Shown: one piece after another, positions 1 to 9,524 of the stretch
Position numbering within the stretch: the first letter of the stretch is position 1
Layout of the letters: each line of letters opens with the position of its first letter
NCBI GenBank assembly: GCA_023415475.1
Contig: JAEZKL010000130.1
Coordinates: forward strand, 34,787 to 98,786
DNA from: Bacillota bacterium
GTDB taxonomy: Bacteria > Bacillota > Clostridia > Lachnospirales > Lachnospiraceae
Length of the DNA stretch: 64,000 nt
Direction: 5' to 3'
Position numbers and translations under genes: made by a program
The notes under the pieces: model-generated
Seen by the model: only the letters and a program-made list of their open reading frames with translations
What the model was told of the DNA's origin: nothing
Database searches by the model: none

Positions 1-427
1 GGTCCTTATCGGCATTTACTACATAGACCTTTCCGTCAAGGATATAGAATTGCAGTGGGTAACTGTATCCATCCCAGTAATTTATTGAAGTATGAGCATC
101 CCCAATCGATGCGATTATTTTATTAAGCTCTATAAAAACCTCGTTATTACTCAGCTGGTCAACCTTGTCAATCAATTGGTCAGTCATTGTGCCGAACTCT
201 TCCTTAGTTATAATACTAAACAGATTTTTATGACGTTCAGGAAGCTCCTTCTTAAAAAATGTAATATCCTCTGTTAAAAGGCGATTCCGTTCTTCGTTGG
301 TATTGTCATTCCTCAGTACAATCTCCCGATTGGCTGATTCAACTATAGCGTTCACTCCGCTGCAGGAGCCCGCTGTAATAACGAGTACAAATGTGGCAGC
401 TAGTAATATTAAAGCTTTTAACCTCAT
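1..427 (-). CDS. S41-peptidase-like lipoprotein (3' end off the window)
   Basis: Partial gene: 142 codons are visible and the rest lies beyond the left edge. I translated it directly. The protein starts MRLKALILLAATFVLV with a hydrophobic signal and a probable lipobox ending AGSC at about residue 22, so it is likely an outer-face lipoprotein. At about residues 108-112 it has GDAHT, the motif that closes the N-terminal helical domain of many S41 (tail-specific, CtpA/TSP-like) peptidases; the catalytic domain would lie off the window. The start is supported by AGGAGG ten bases upstream. The gene is transcribed after the 386-aa gene, 35 bases upstream. Family assignment rests on one motif plus architecture, so it is tentative. 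Confidence 0.6.
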   Translation of the reverse strand, partial: MRLKALILLAATFVLVITAGSCSGVNAIVESANREIVLRNDNTNEERNRLLTEDITFFKKELPERHKNLFSIITKEEFGTMTDQLIDKVDQLSNNEVFIELNKIIASIGDAHTSINYWDGYSYPLQFYILDGKVYVVNADKD

Positions 428-462
428 TTTATCGTCCTCCTGATTATTTCTTATTTTTCACT

Positions 463-1623
463 TTACCTAGACCTTTGATGTCCGAGATAGCGCTCCTTAA
501 TCTCAAGCACATTCACCGTACTGATCAATTCGCGGATTAGCGCCTCACGTTCCTTATACCTTAGCTTCATATTTTCCGAGTTTAGATAGAGCTCATGCTT
601 ATTGGTATTAAAGCCCATAAAATTACTTTCAAACCCCGGTGCGGAGCATTTCCGACTTAGGTATTCCTTAGGGAATAAGTATGTTCCCCTCTCTGTTTTA
701 AATTGGTCTATATAATTCAATCCATCAATAAACCACTTTGATTTAATAGCATTTTTATAACAAGACATCATCGTCAGGTAATTCAATATTGCATTGTTGC
801 CCAGATGACCGGGCCGTTTGTAGCTGTCATACATCGGAAGTAACGGGTTCCAACCGCAGGCATGGTATATCCGTCTTTCCTTTACCCACAACAGTCCGTA
901 TCCTTCCGGCAGTGCTTGAAATTCTGGGGTTAGAATATATTCCATTATATCCTCAATCTTTTGCTGTATCATCGGATCCTTGTTATACTGTTGATAATAA
1001 GCCATCGCTGAAACGTCATATATTGTTGGCAACGGAATCTCAGCCCTCTTCGAGAAGGGATTCATCTCATCCTTTATTACCCCATGCTCCAACCACTGCT
1101 TGGGAGGCTTAGGGAGCTTACTTTTATCTTGAAATATATCATAGATCCTTTCCTTTGCAGCCGTATGTAGCGCATTAATTCTATTATTCATAGTATCGAT
1201 AATCTCTTGATTGACAAAACCGGTGATAAAGAAGACTCGCATCAGCATCAAACCATAGAAAAAGCAGTAGTCATAATCCTTTGCCTGCATTTCCATAAAA
1301 AGCTTCTTTACGGGTATCAATGCTCTATCGATTTCCTCTATTCCGGAACGAAAGCCAAAATCCATTAGTACCGGGAAGAATTTATCGATACACATATCCC
1401 CATAATAATGGATCAGATGCTCCAATTCTTTTTTCTCATTAGCCTGAGTATTGAAGCCATCCAGATATCTGAGATATTTTTGAACCTCATCCATTCGTAA
1501 TAAATCTGCTGAAATATTCTCAATCTCAAGGGTTGGTTTGTGCTTTGAATTATTGAACAGCAAACGCAGCCTTATCGCCGGTCCACCATTTTCATAGATC
1601 CATTCATAATGAATATTACTCAT
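463..1623 (-). CDS. Uncharacterised 386-aa helical protein
   Basis: I do not recognise this protein. It has no signal peptide and no membrane segment, is rich in Trp, Tyr and Met, and reads as mostly alpha-helical with repeated helix pairs, which could be an alpha/alpha-toroid fold of the kind seen in some glycan- or terpenoid-acting enzymes. That fold suggestion is only an impression from the sequence. A Cys-Gly-Trp-Asn-Pro stretch and a later His-Leu-Gly-Asn-Asn stretch look conserved in style. The start is preceded by a very strong ribosome site (AAGGAGGGGGA). It lies 35 bases upstream of the S41-like lipoprotein on the same strand, so the two probably form an operon, suggesting a cell-envelope or secreted-polymer role by context alone. 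Confidence 0.6.
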   Translation of the reverse strand: MSNIHYEWIYENGGPAIRLRLLFNNSKHKPTLEIENISADLLRMDEVQKYLRYLDGFNTQANEKKELEHLIHYYGDMCIDKFFPVLMDFGFRSGIEEIDRALIPVKKLFMEMQAKDYDYCFFYGLMLMRVFFITGFVNQEIIDTMNNRINALHTAAKERIYDIFQDKSKLPKPPKQWLEHGVIKDEMNPFSKRAEIPLPTIYDVSAMAYYQQYNKDPMIQQKIEDIMEYILTPEFQALPEGYGLLWVKERRIYHACGWNPLLPMYDSYKRPGHLGNNAILNYLTMMSCYKNAIKSKWFIDGLNYIDQFKTERGTYLFPKEYLSRKCSAPGFESNFMGFNTNKHELYLNSENMKLRYKEREALIRELISTVNVLEIKERYLGHQRSR

Positions 1624-1767
1624 ACCATCCCCCTCCTTGTAGCTGCCCTATGGCTAATACTGAATATAATCACTTGTACTAAGCTATCTTTTTCCAAATT
1701 ATAACATTGTATTGTGAGGTTTTCAATCAAATTGAGTGAATTGAGTTAAATTACATCCACATTTTTG

Positions 1768-1938
1768 AACAAAACGTCAGCTTGCTGACACTTTCGAAGC
1801 TTGCTAAGCAAGCTTTACCTGACTACGGGTTGCGAAGCAACTACATCCAATGCGCGAAGTGTGTCATCCTAAAGTGAACTACGTTCACTTAGCCCAGCGT
1901 TTGTATCGTATAGGACGTAATTTCCTATACGATACAAA
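1768..1938. repeat. Cluster of nested short hairpins
   Basis: This stretch of the 458-base gap between genes carries several inverted repeats in a row: CAGCTTGCTG near 1770, AGCTTGCTAAGCAAGCT near 1798-1815, TTGCGAAGCAA near 1829, AAGTGAACtacGTTCACTT at 1872-1890, and a perfect 16-bp stem TTTGTATCGTATAGGA (1900-1915) pairing with 1923-1938 around a 7-base loop. None is followed by a T-run on the plus strand. The pattern resembles REP/MITE-like intergenic palindromes; an RNA element is also possible. Confidence 0.5.
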
Positions 1939-2030
1939 AGGAGCTATCACATCATTAATTATGCAATAGCCCCTTGGTACTGTATAAGTGTAGATATAAA
2001 CTTAGAAATAAACTTTATATTTACACTTGT
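1935..2030 (-). terminator. Probable terminator region of the DUF5050 lipoprotein gene
   Basis: Read on the minus strand, AAGGGGCTAT (1963-1972) pairs with ATAGCTCCTT (about 1938-1947), allowing one G-U pair, and runs into TTTTG. A second inverted repeat at about 1986-2028 (AAGTGTAGATATAAA against TTTATATTTACACTT) lies nearer the stop codon and is followed by GTTTTTTAT on the plus strand. The first is the better minus-strand terminator. Confidence 0.4.
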
Positions 2031-2081
2031 TTTTTATGCCTTTTTGATATATCTGTAGACCATATTCTTACGAATAGTTAT

Positions 2082-3554
2082 TTATTTCAGCGTTGATATC
2101 TCAATTCTATCATATTCGTATGCTTCCGGATGTTCTCCGTAGCGATCCAATTGTGAGGATTTACAATAGTAGACGTATTCCCCCTCTACATCAATACTAC
2201 CGGATGAATAATAACCTCCCTCGAATTTGATGGTAGATTTGTCGCTAAGATCGATCAAGTAGATCTCAACCGGATCTTCATCACAGTCAAAGACTATCTT
2301 AAGATATCCCTCATCAATATCACCTCTCATAAAATAGGCAGACCGGTTAATTTCTTTTATATCGAACGCATTCAGATACAGTCCGTTATTGTCTCCGTCA
2401 GTTCCGACAGAATATATATTCATGTCTTCCCCGTTATTGAAGTCGATACCGTAATACACATGAGAAGCAGTGGCTGCCAACAGGGTAAAGGTATTCGCCT
2501 CGAACCAATTGCATCCCAGTGCCTCTAATTCTTCTTTACTTAAGCTTTGTATCGTTGTAACTTCACGGTTCTTTACCTTATTTAGCTTCATTACTTTCGG
2601 TTCATCTGAGATAGCAAGAAAGAACAGTTCATTTTCGCTTGTCTTCATATCATATATATCCAGATCTTTATAAACTTCTTTCTTATTCTTCCCGTCAAAA
2701 TCGATATAATATAGACGATCATTGGGATCATTCTCATTCAAGGTATTGTTAGAGCTTTTGCTGATATAATACAGTCCGTCCTGCACCATGACTGCTTCAA
2801 GGGTATCAATAGACTTTATCTTTGTGATAGTTTTCTTTACGCCCTCCTTATTAATCCGTATCAGCTCTCTGGCTTTTCTGTCTAAGGCAATTACGTCGTC
2901 ATTATAAAATCCCAGTATTGTTGCTGTTCCCTTAAAAAGTCTGGTCTTATTCTTACCGTTCACACCAACCCGGTAAATGTCACCTTCCGTATGATAATAA
3001 ATATTATCACCCTTGAGATAGAAATCACCGTTGTTAATATTGGCATCCTCTATTGTAGCAAGCTCTGTCACCTTCGAGGTATTCAGATTCTTTGCAGCGA
3101 TCACCGTCTTGGTAAGCTTTCCCGTCTTATAAAAGAGATAATTTCCATGAGTCAATGCCGTCGTACCGTGAACCGCCTCCTTAGTCGAAACAAAATCGGA
3201 ATTCGACGCCGGTTCTGTTACCTTAGCCGGCTGCTCGGCCGGTGTTGGCTTTGCTGTAGACTCAGGATTCTTGGTGAGCGACGGCTCCGCTGTAGATTCC
3301 GGCTTCTTGGTTGGTGTTGGCTCTGTTGTGATCACAGACTCCTCTGCTGGTGTTGGCATTACCGTAGTCGAAACTGTTGATTGATCAAATGAATCTTCAA
3401 TTTTATCATTTTCATTGTTACTATCTTGGGTTGATTTGTTACATGCTAAAGCTGCCATCGATACCATAAGCAGCAACCCTACCATCAAGGCCTTTTTCAT
3501 CACCTTATATTTTTGTGATTTTCTTATTTCCTTTATATCATGGTTTGATATCAT
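2082..3554 (-). CDS. DUF5050-type lipoprotein with Thr/Pro-rich linker
   Basis: Predicted lipoprotein of 490 residues. The start at 3554 is chosen because TGGAGG lies six bases upstream; the longer frame would contain that ribosome site. After a hydrophobic segment comes a lipobox ending ALAC, then a low-complexity linker with repeated P-[TS]-x-x-x-P-E-S-T-A blocks that would span the cell wall. The rest is a chain of beta-strand repeats with YYIS/YYID/YYIDFDG motifs, as in the DUF5050 beta-propeller-like domain of clostridial surface proteins. Binding partner unknown. It lies 92 bases downstream of the NHLP exporter operon in the same direction but seems to have its own upstream AT-rich promoter region, so a role in the peptide locus is possible but not shown. 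Confidence 0.7.
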   Translation of the reverse strand: MISNHDIKEIRKSQKYKVMKKALMVGLLLMVSMAALACNKSTQDSNNENDKIEDSFDQSTVSTTVMPTPAEESVITTEPTPTKKPESTAEPSLTKNPESTAKPTPAEQPAKVTEPASNSDFVSTKEAVHGTTALTHGNYLFYKTGKLTKTVIAAKNLNTSKVTELATIEDANINNGDFYLKGDNIYYHTEGDIYRVGVNGKNKTRLFKGTATILGFYNDDVIALDRKARELIRINKEGVKKTITKIKSIDTLEAVMVQDGLYYISKSSNNTLNENDPNDRLYYIDFDGKNKKEVYKDLDIYDMKTSENELFFLAISDEPKVMKLNKVKNREVTTIQSLSKEELEALGCNWFEANTFTLLAATASHVYYGIDFNNGEDMNIYSVGTDGDNNGLYLNAFDIKEINRSAYFMRGDIDEGYLKIVFDCDEDPVEIYLIDLSDKSTIKFEGGYYSSGSIDVEGEYVYYCKSSQLDRYGEHPEAYEYDRIEISTLK

Positions 3555-3646
3555 AATTACCTCCATATATAGCATACTTATACATGATTCTACTATATTA
3601 TAGACGATATTATAATAAGAATGGTTTCATTTGTAAAATATTGAAT

Positions 3647-6337
3647 TTAAGCCATCTGTCTTCTGGCAAGGCTTGCAAAAACACCGTCCCTTTCCATCAG
3701 CTCCTGATATGTACCCTGCTCTACGATTCTTCCCTGATCCATTACTAGAATCTTATTACAGTTTCTGATTGTGCTCAACCGATGAGCAATAACAATACGA
3801 GTTGATTTCAAGCTGTCCAGACTCCTGCTGACAATCGCCTGAGTAGTATTGTCCAAAGCGCTGGTAGCTTCGTCGAAATAAATAATCTTAGGCTTATTCA
3901 CAATGGCTCTGGCAATCATGATACGCTGCTTCTGACCGCCGGATATCGTGGAGGCTCCCTCACTGATTGTGGTGTGCATACCCATGGGCATCTCTTTGAT
4001 ATCTTCTTCAATCCCTGCCATTGCTGCCGCTTCCCAGGCATCATCCATCGAAAGGTATGGGTTGGTTCCAACAATATTATTAAAGATGGACCCAGTCATT
4101 AGTTGACCATTCTGAAGTACCACTCCTAACTGCCTGCGTACGGCTCTGACATCCACTTTTGATAAATCCTTTCCGTTATAATAGACGTTGCCTGTCTCCG
4201 GAGTCTCAAATCCAAGCAAAATACGGAGCAAAGTCGATTTACCACAACCGGAGGTACCAACCAAAGCAACATAGTCTCCTTCCTCAATACGGAATGAAAT
4301 ATCCTGCAGGACAAGCGGTCCGTCACTCTGATAACGAAAGGAAACATGACTGACTTCTATCTCACCAGTCAAAGTACCGGGAGACAGCTTATTATCATCG
4401 TCCTCTGGCAGAGTCTCCAGAATGGGCTTCGCCCTTTTATACAGCGGAATTACCAAATTGGCTCCGATGATCGAATTAGCAAGACCGACTAAAGAAAGCA
4501 TAAAGGATACAAAGGCGGAATAGAAACCGATAAATCTGCTAGCCGTCATAGTCGCTTCACCACTAGCCTGTATATAGAATATAATCATACCGGCAAATAC
4601 AGGAAAAGCCGTATAAAATACCGCAAGCACATTAGATATTCTCTCCCTGCAAAGTGTCAATCTGCATTGTTCCTTGAATTCATTTGCCCAACGGGAGAAG
4701 GCTCTGCTTTGCGCACCGGCAATCTTTAATTTTGTTACACTGCCAATCAGTTGAACCAACAATCCCGTTATTTTGTTTGATGCAGCAAGAACCTTATGCT
4801 CATATTTTACCTTGCGGGCTGCCAGCAACGCCATAACCAGAATAGACAAAAGGACCAGTAGAGCGGCAACCATGGCAAGCCTTGAATTATAGTAGAACAA
4901 TACCACGAAGGTGAACACTGAAAAGACACCAGATAATATGGAATTTAATGTAGTTCCTGAAAGTATCATACGAATTTGGCTGATTCCCATTGCACGCATA
5001 GCCAAATCACCGGAAGAAAATTGCTTATAAAAGGGTACCGGAAGACTAAGCAGGCGATCCCATACAGCAGCCTGAAGGGCTCCATCCATCCTACCCTCCA
5101 TACGCTGGGTTGCCAATGCACGCGTTAATTGAAAAAGCATGGTTGCCAGTGCACTTACACAGAGTATTAATCCAATCTGCAACAGCGCACCTATATCCCC
5201 CTCCGGTATAACATAATCAAAGACTAATCCGGTGGCCAATGGTACTGCAGTACTCAGTATCCCCCCAAATGCACCCATAATAGCAATTCTAAAAAGATCC
5301 TGTTTCCAACAGCTTTGCACTCCAAAACTCATTAGTTCCTTTAAGCCTATCTTCTTCTGCTCAAATGGACGAAATAACACAACGCCCTCTTCTCTAATCT
5401 GGGATGCCACCTTCTTGTTAACAGGGCATTGATTGCCATATGTCGGGTCATATAGGATATAGCAGCTTGGTGTTCTAGGCAATAGAGCAACTGGTCTGCC
5501 GTCCTCCTTCATATAACCCAGAATAGGTCCTCCGTCCTGTTTATACCACCTGCCGTTTAAGGCTATCTCTCTTGTACGGAAATGAGATGCCCTTGCAATC
5601 GCATTTAGTGTAAGCTCTTGTTCTTCCTTTCGAGAAGGCAATAATATCTTCATCTTAAGACTCTGTCCAATCAGATTACAGACATCGGCAAGTGCATTAC
5701 CGCTATCCTCATGAAGAACGGTCTTTTTCTCCTTCTGATTCAGGACCGTAAGCTGCTTCAGTGAGTTAGATATTAATCGTTGGTCATTTTCCTGTCTCCT
5801 CTTCCGTTGTATCTCTTCGTTCTCTCTTTGCTTTTTGCATCGCTCTGCCTGAGAACACAGAATCCTGCTGTGAAGGCTGTTTCTTATTTCTTTCTTCTTT
5901 ATAAACTCTTCAATAATGATTCCTTCCTCCGCAGCAGCTATCTCATTGTCTGCCGCACCTCGCACACCTTCCGATATATGCTTCAACCAGTTTTGTGTCA
6001 TCTGTGAAAGCTTTACTTTAACCTTCTCATCTGATACCCCAGCCAACCATAAGGTTTCTAACCGGATTAACACACAGTCAAGGGAAGGTGCAGCCTGAAT
6101 CACCATTCCATGTTCCGCCATTTCATGTTCCATACCAAAAAGCAACTCTCCCGGACCGGCCTCAAACCAAAAATATCTTACTCCTGTTTCATTATCAGAC
6201 CTTAAGGCCGACAAGAAAAATAAAGCCGTGCCCTCCAGGACAAGCCAGACATACTCCGGGTTATGAAGCAAGTGTACCATGTCCTCTTTATTATCGATTA
6301 TCGTGCCTTCCTTTTGAAATATATCAAAAATATCCAT
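3647..6337 (-). CDS. NHLP bacteriocin-export ABC transporter, permease/ATPase subunit
   Basis: Full-length 896-residue ABC exporter half. The first ~340 residues are a non-membrane extension typical of the NHLP export family subunit without a peptidase (TIGR03797 type; starts DIFDIFQKEG and resembles a degenerate cyclic-nucleotide-binding fold). Then comes a type I exporter membrane domain (about residues 345-620, six segments), then the ATPase with Walker A GTSGCGKST, signature ISGGQKQR, Walker B IIYFDEATSALD and the switch His in IAHRLSTIR. It is the last gene of the exporter operon, 48 bases after the C39-peptidase subunit, and probably forms a heterodimer with it to move the processed peptide across the membrane. 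Confidence in family is high; the cargo is inferred from context. Confidence 0.9.
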   Translation of the reverse strand: MDIFDIFQKEGTIIDNKEDMVHLLHNPEYVWLVLEGTALFFLSALRSDNETGVRYFWFEAGPGELLFGMEHEMAEHGMVIQAAPSLDCVLIRLETLWLAGVSDEKVKVKLSQMTQNWLKHISEGVRGAADNEIAAAEEGIIIEEFIKKKEIRNSLHSRILCSQAERCKKQRENEEIQRKRRQENDQRLISNSLKQLTVLNQKEKKTVLHEDSGNALADVCNLIGQSLKMKILLPSRKEEQELTLNAIARASHFRTREIALNGRWYKQDGGPILGYMKEDGRPVALLPRTPSCYILYDPTYGNQCPVNKKVASQIREEGVVLFRPFEQKKIGLKELMSFGVQSCWKQDLFRIAIMGAFGGILSTAVPLATGLVFDYVIPEGDIGALLQIGLILCVSALATMLFQLTRALATQRMEGRMDGALQAAVWDRLLSLPVPFYKQFSSGDLAMRAMGISQIRMILSGTTLNSILSGVFSVFTFVVLFYYNSRLAMVAALLVLLSILVMALLAARKVKYEHKVLAASNKITGLLVQLIGSVTKLKIAGAQSRAFSRWANEFKEQCRLTLCRERISNVLAVFYTAFPVFAGMIIFYIQASGEATMTASRFIGFYSAFVSFMLSLVGLANSIIGANLVIPLYKRAKPILETLPEDDDNKLSPGTLTGEIEVSHVSFRYQSDGPLVLQDISFRIEEGDYVALVGTSGCGKSTLLRILLGFETPETGNVYYNGKDLSKVDVRAVRRQLGVVLQNGQLMTGSIFNNIVGTNPYLSMDDAWEAAAMAGIEEDIKEMPMGMHTTISEGASTISGGQKQRIMIARAIVNKPKIIYFDEATSALDNTTQAIVSRSLDSLKSTRIVIAHRLSTIRNCNKILVMDQGRIVEQGTYQELMERDGVFASLARRQMA

Positions 6338-6385
6338 ATCTCACCCGCTCTTTTCTATGAAAGCACTGCACAAGCCGCAGTCTGC

Positions 6386-8560
6386 TTAACCTGTCTTAAT
6401 CAGTTCGGTATAAACCCCGTTCTTTGCGTACAACTCATCATGTGTTCCACGTTCAACGATTTTTCCTTTATCAAGGAGAATAATCTCATCGCAATCTCGA
6501 ATGGTACTGAGGCGATGCGCTATAATCAGACAGGTACACCCCCGCCGTCTGATATTCTCATCGACTGCTTTTTCCATCAACGGATCGAGCGCACTTGTCG
6601 CCTCATCAAGGATTAGTATCGATGGATTTCGCAGTAGCGCTCTGGCAATTTCAATACGCTGCCTCTGCCCACCACTAAAATTCTTACCTTCTTCTTCCAT
6701 TCTTAGATCATAACCGCCGGAACGGGCAGTAATGTCCTCATGAATACAGGCATCCTTTGCTGCACGGATAAGCTCCTCCTCCCCCACAGTCTCATCCCAT
6801 AAGGAAATATTATCGCGAATACTTTCCCGAAATATTCTGATATCCTGGTCAACCATACACAGAGAATTGGTAATCACATACTGCTGCCACTCGGTTCGAG
6901 GCCGTCCATCCAGAAGTATTTCACCCGACCACGGCTGATAAATACCAGCCAATAGCTTTGCTACGGTTGATTTACCGCTGCCGGAACCGCCTACCAGTGC
7001 CACTCGATTGCCCGGCTTAAGCTTTAGGCTGAAAATCTCGATGAGTGGCGGATCCAGAGAACTATAACCAAAGGTAATGTCCTTAAGATCAACAAATCCC
7101 TCCAGTTTGTAGTCTTTCTCCTCCTGAACATCTGAGAGTTCTTCCGCCTTTGATATTTCGGTCTCTTTATTGTCAAAATCTATGGGATTTTTCATAACAT
7201 CATCCAGTCGCTCGATTTCTCCTTCCACTTCCTGAAGCTCCGCTCCCAATCCGATGATCTCCTTCACCGGTGTCATAAAGCTTTCCATAAGACTTTGAAA
7301 GGCCACTAGCATACCAATTGTCATACTACCCCTGAGAATAAAATATGCACCCATAATCAGTACGACCGCATTGTTAATACCGTTAAGGAATACCGGAAGC
7401 ACCCCCAAATACTGAGAGGATACACCAAGCTTTTGCTCTGAATTTAGAGCTTTTGCTTGATATCCTGACCATTTGGCAAAGAAATCAGATTCCGAGCCGG
7501 AGGCTTTTAATGTCTCAATAAGCTGTAAACCGTTCATGCCGGTAGCTATAAGCAGACCTCTGTCCTTTAACAACAAACTGTTACTATCCTTTCTATGATA
7601 CGAGACCAGCTTAAGATAGAGAATATTGATAAGCGCGATAACTGCTCCTACTGTAGCTAATACGATATTGTAGCGTAGCATCAGCAGAAAATAAAAAATA
7701 ATCAAAACTAAATTTAACAATGCTGATGCAAGCTTGCCGGACAGAAACTTTGCAACACGGTCATTACTCTGCATACGGGACGCAATATCCCCGACCACTC
7801 GTTGGTAGAAAAATACCGGTGGCAGCCTTAAGATATGCCATAAGAAGCGGCTTGAATTTGCGATTGCCAGTTTCATCTCCATCTTTAACAAAACATGTTT
7901 TTGCAGGAGGGTAAGTATCCCTCGAAATACGGCTGTTATTCCCATTCCCAACAGCAAGGGCATTACCCAGGAGGTTTTCCCGTCAAGAAGCACATCATCA
8001 ACAAAGCTTCTTGTAAAGACAGGAAGTATCAATCCGGGAATGACCATTGCCAATCCCACCAGCACCACATACAGTAAGGCTGCTTTCAAGCCGGACAGCC
8101 GATTCAGTAAGGTTGCTGCTATGCTGCTTTTCTTCCCTTCCTTCCGAAACTCTGTCGTAGGCTTAAATGACATTGTCACTCCCGTAAAGGATTGATTGAA
8201 TTCCTCCTCTGTTACACTGCGTCGTCCTGAAGCAGGATCATTAATATAGAATTTGCTTTTCCCAATACCTTCAAGAACCATAAAATGACTGAAATTCCAA
8301 TGGATGATTAGAGGTAATTGCATTTCCTTCAATTGACTTGGTTCCTTGCGATATCCCTTCGCCTCCAGATCGTAATGTCTTGCTGCTTTTAATATATTAC
8401 TTGCTTTACTGCCATCGCGGGAAACACCGCATTCCACTCTTACCTGCTCAAGTGGCACATATTTCCCGTAATATCTTAGAATCATGGTTAGTGAGGCTGC
8501 TCCGCATTCCGAGGCTTCCATCTGCAGAACAGTGGGAACCTTAACACGATACCTTCCCAT
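6386..8560 (-). CDS. NHLP export ABC transporter with N-terminal C39 leader peptidase
   Basis: Peptidase-containing ABC exporter of 724 residues (TIGR03796 type). The N-terminal C39 domain keeps its triad: Cys19 in EASECGAAS, His92 in SHFMVLEG and Asp108 in YINDPASG. Such domains cut double-glycine leaders during export, which matches the VAGG site in the Nif11-type precursor at 12419-12658. A six-helix membrane domain follows (about 160-450), then the ATPase with GGSGSGKST, FSGGQRQR and ILILDEATSALD. It starts two bases after the stop of the HlyD-like adaptor, so they are translationally linked. It should process and export the matured peptide together with the next ABC subunit. Confidence 0.92.
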   Translation of the reverse strand: MGRYRVKVPTVLQMEASECGAASLTMILRYYGKYVPLEQVRVECGVSRDGSKASNILKAARHYDLEAKGYRKEPSQLKEMQLPLIIHWNFSHFMVLEGIGKSKFYINDPASGRRSVTEEEFNQSFTGVTMSFKPTTEFRKEGKKSSIAATLLNRLSGLKAALLYVVLVGLAMVIPGLILPVFTRSFVDDVLLDGKTSWVMPLLLGMGITAVFRGILTLLQKHVLLKMEMKLAIANSSRFLWHILRLPPVFFYQRVVGDIASRMQSNDRVAKFLSGKLASALLNLVLIIFYFLLMLRYNIVLATVGAVIALINILYLKLVSYHRKDSNSLLLKDRGLLIATGMNGLQLIETLKASGSESDFFAKWSGYQAKALNSEQKLGVSSQYLGVLPVFLNGINNAVVLIMGAYFILRGSMTIGMLVAFQSLMESFMTPVKEIIGLGAELQEVEGEIERLDDVMKNPIDFDNKETEISKAEELSDVQEEKDYKLEGFVDLKDITFGYSSLDPPLIEIFSLKLKPGNRVALVGGSGSGKSTVAKLLAGIYQPWSGEILLDGRPRTEWQQYVITNSLCMVDQDIRIFRESIRDNISLWDETVGEEELIRAAKDACIHEDITARSGGYDLRMEEEGKNFSGGQRQRIEIARALLRNPSILILDEATSALDPLMEKAVDENIRRRGCTCLIIAHRLSTIRDCDEIILLDKGKIVERGTHDELYAKNGVYTELIKTG

Positions 8561-8562
8561 CT

Positions 8563-9519
8563 CTACTGCACCCCTCTTTCCAGGCTGGGAATTACTTTCT
8601 CCAGTGGTCTTTCTCTACTGATTACAACTGCTCCCTGCACCAGCGTTCCACTGGAGATCGTAAAAGGTGGTCCGGAGGGAGAAGACCATTTAAAACCACT
8701 TACTGTATGAATATCTGTCGTTAAATCAATCTTAACCCGAACCGGTATACCCATCTCACTAAGCTTTGCAACCAGTTCCTGACTGCCAAGTGTCTGAAGC
8801 ATACTCTGCTCCGTTGCCGGGTATTCGTCAACAGATATCACTCTCCCTATCATAAACCCAAATTCTTCTTTATTTACAATACTAGGTATAATCTGTGCCT
8901 CCATACCGGATCTGATCCTTCCGCTCTGCTCAGCTGTTACATATAATACCGCCTCTAACCTGACCGTAGAATCATACTGCTCCAGAATCGCAAGAGCGTC
9001 TCCCTGTTTAATGACACTTCCTTTCTGAATATTAAGCTCCATAATGCGTCCTGTTATCGGTGCAATAATTCTGGAGCGATAATCGAGCTCCTCCCTGAGC
9101 TGCTTTACCCTAGTCTGTGCCTCTGTAAATTCCTCTGCGCTTACATTATTCGCTGCTTCCATCGAACTGAGTGTATCAATCAAACTATTAATTTGCTCCA
9201 CCAGCTCCGGTTGTGCAACTCTTGCAATGACATCCCCTTTATTCACCATGTCACCGTTTTCAAAACGAATATCCGTTACCTGCCCCATACTTTCGGAATT
9301 CAATGTATACACACCCGCATTATTTAATAGAATTCCGGTTCCCTCAATCTTCGTAATAATACTCCCCCTATAACCCCAGATCGCTGCACAGAATAAAATA
9401 AGACCGATAGCAACCAAAACTAGCCAGGCTTTGGGTGAGGTCAATCGAATTAACTGATCAAGCTGTTCCGGAGAGGAAAGCTTCTTTAATGATATTTCAC
9501 GAAAGACAGTCCTTTTCAT
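8563..9519 (-). CDS. NHLP bacteriocin system secretion (HlyD-like) protein
   Basis: Membrane-fusion/adaptor protein, 318 residues from the ATG at 9519, which has AAAGGTGA five bases upstream; the longer frame begins with a GTG overlapping the previous stop. One membrane segment lies at about residues 35-58. Then comes a lipoyl-like beta domain split by a short helical hairpin, with the HlyD-style phrases GDVIARVAQPELVEQI and IIAPITGRIMELNIQKGSVI, and a C-terminal beta-barrel. This architecture and its place between the binding protein and the C39-ABC fit the TIGR03794 family of NHLP secretion proteins. In a Gram-positive cell it probably couples the exporter to the wall side. Confidence 0.88.
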   Translation of the reverse strand: MKRTVFREISLKKLSSPEQLDQLIRLTSPKAWLVLVAIGLILFCAAIWGYRGSIITKIEGTGILLNNAGVYTLNSESMGQVTDIRFENGDMVNKGDVIARVAQPELVEQINSLIDTLSSMEAANNVSAEEFTEAQTRVKQLREELDYRSRIIAPITGRIMELNIQKGSVIKQGDALAILEQYDSTVRLEAVLYVTAEQSGRIRSGMEAQIIPSIVNKEEFGFMIGRVISVDEYPATEQSMLQTLGSQELVAKLSEMGIPVRVKIDLTTDIHTVSGFKWSSPSGPPFTISSGTLVQGAVVISRERPLEKVIPSLERGVQ

Positions 9520-9524
9520 TCCAA

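Noticed and set aside
2991..3380. 129-aa Arg/Leu/Cys-rich plus-strand frame
   Set aside because: Shadow of the Thr/Pro-rich repeats in the DUF5050 lipoprotein; low complexity comes from the antisense of those repeats.
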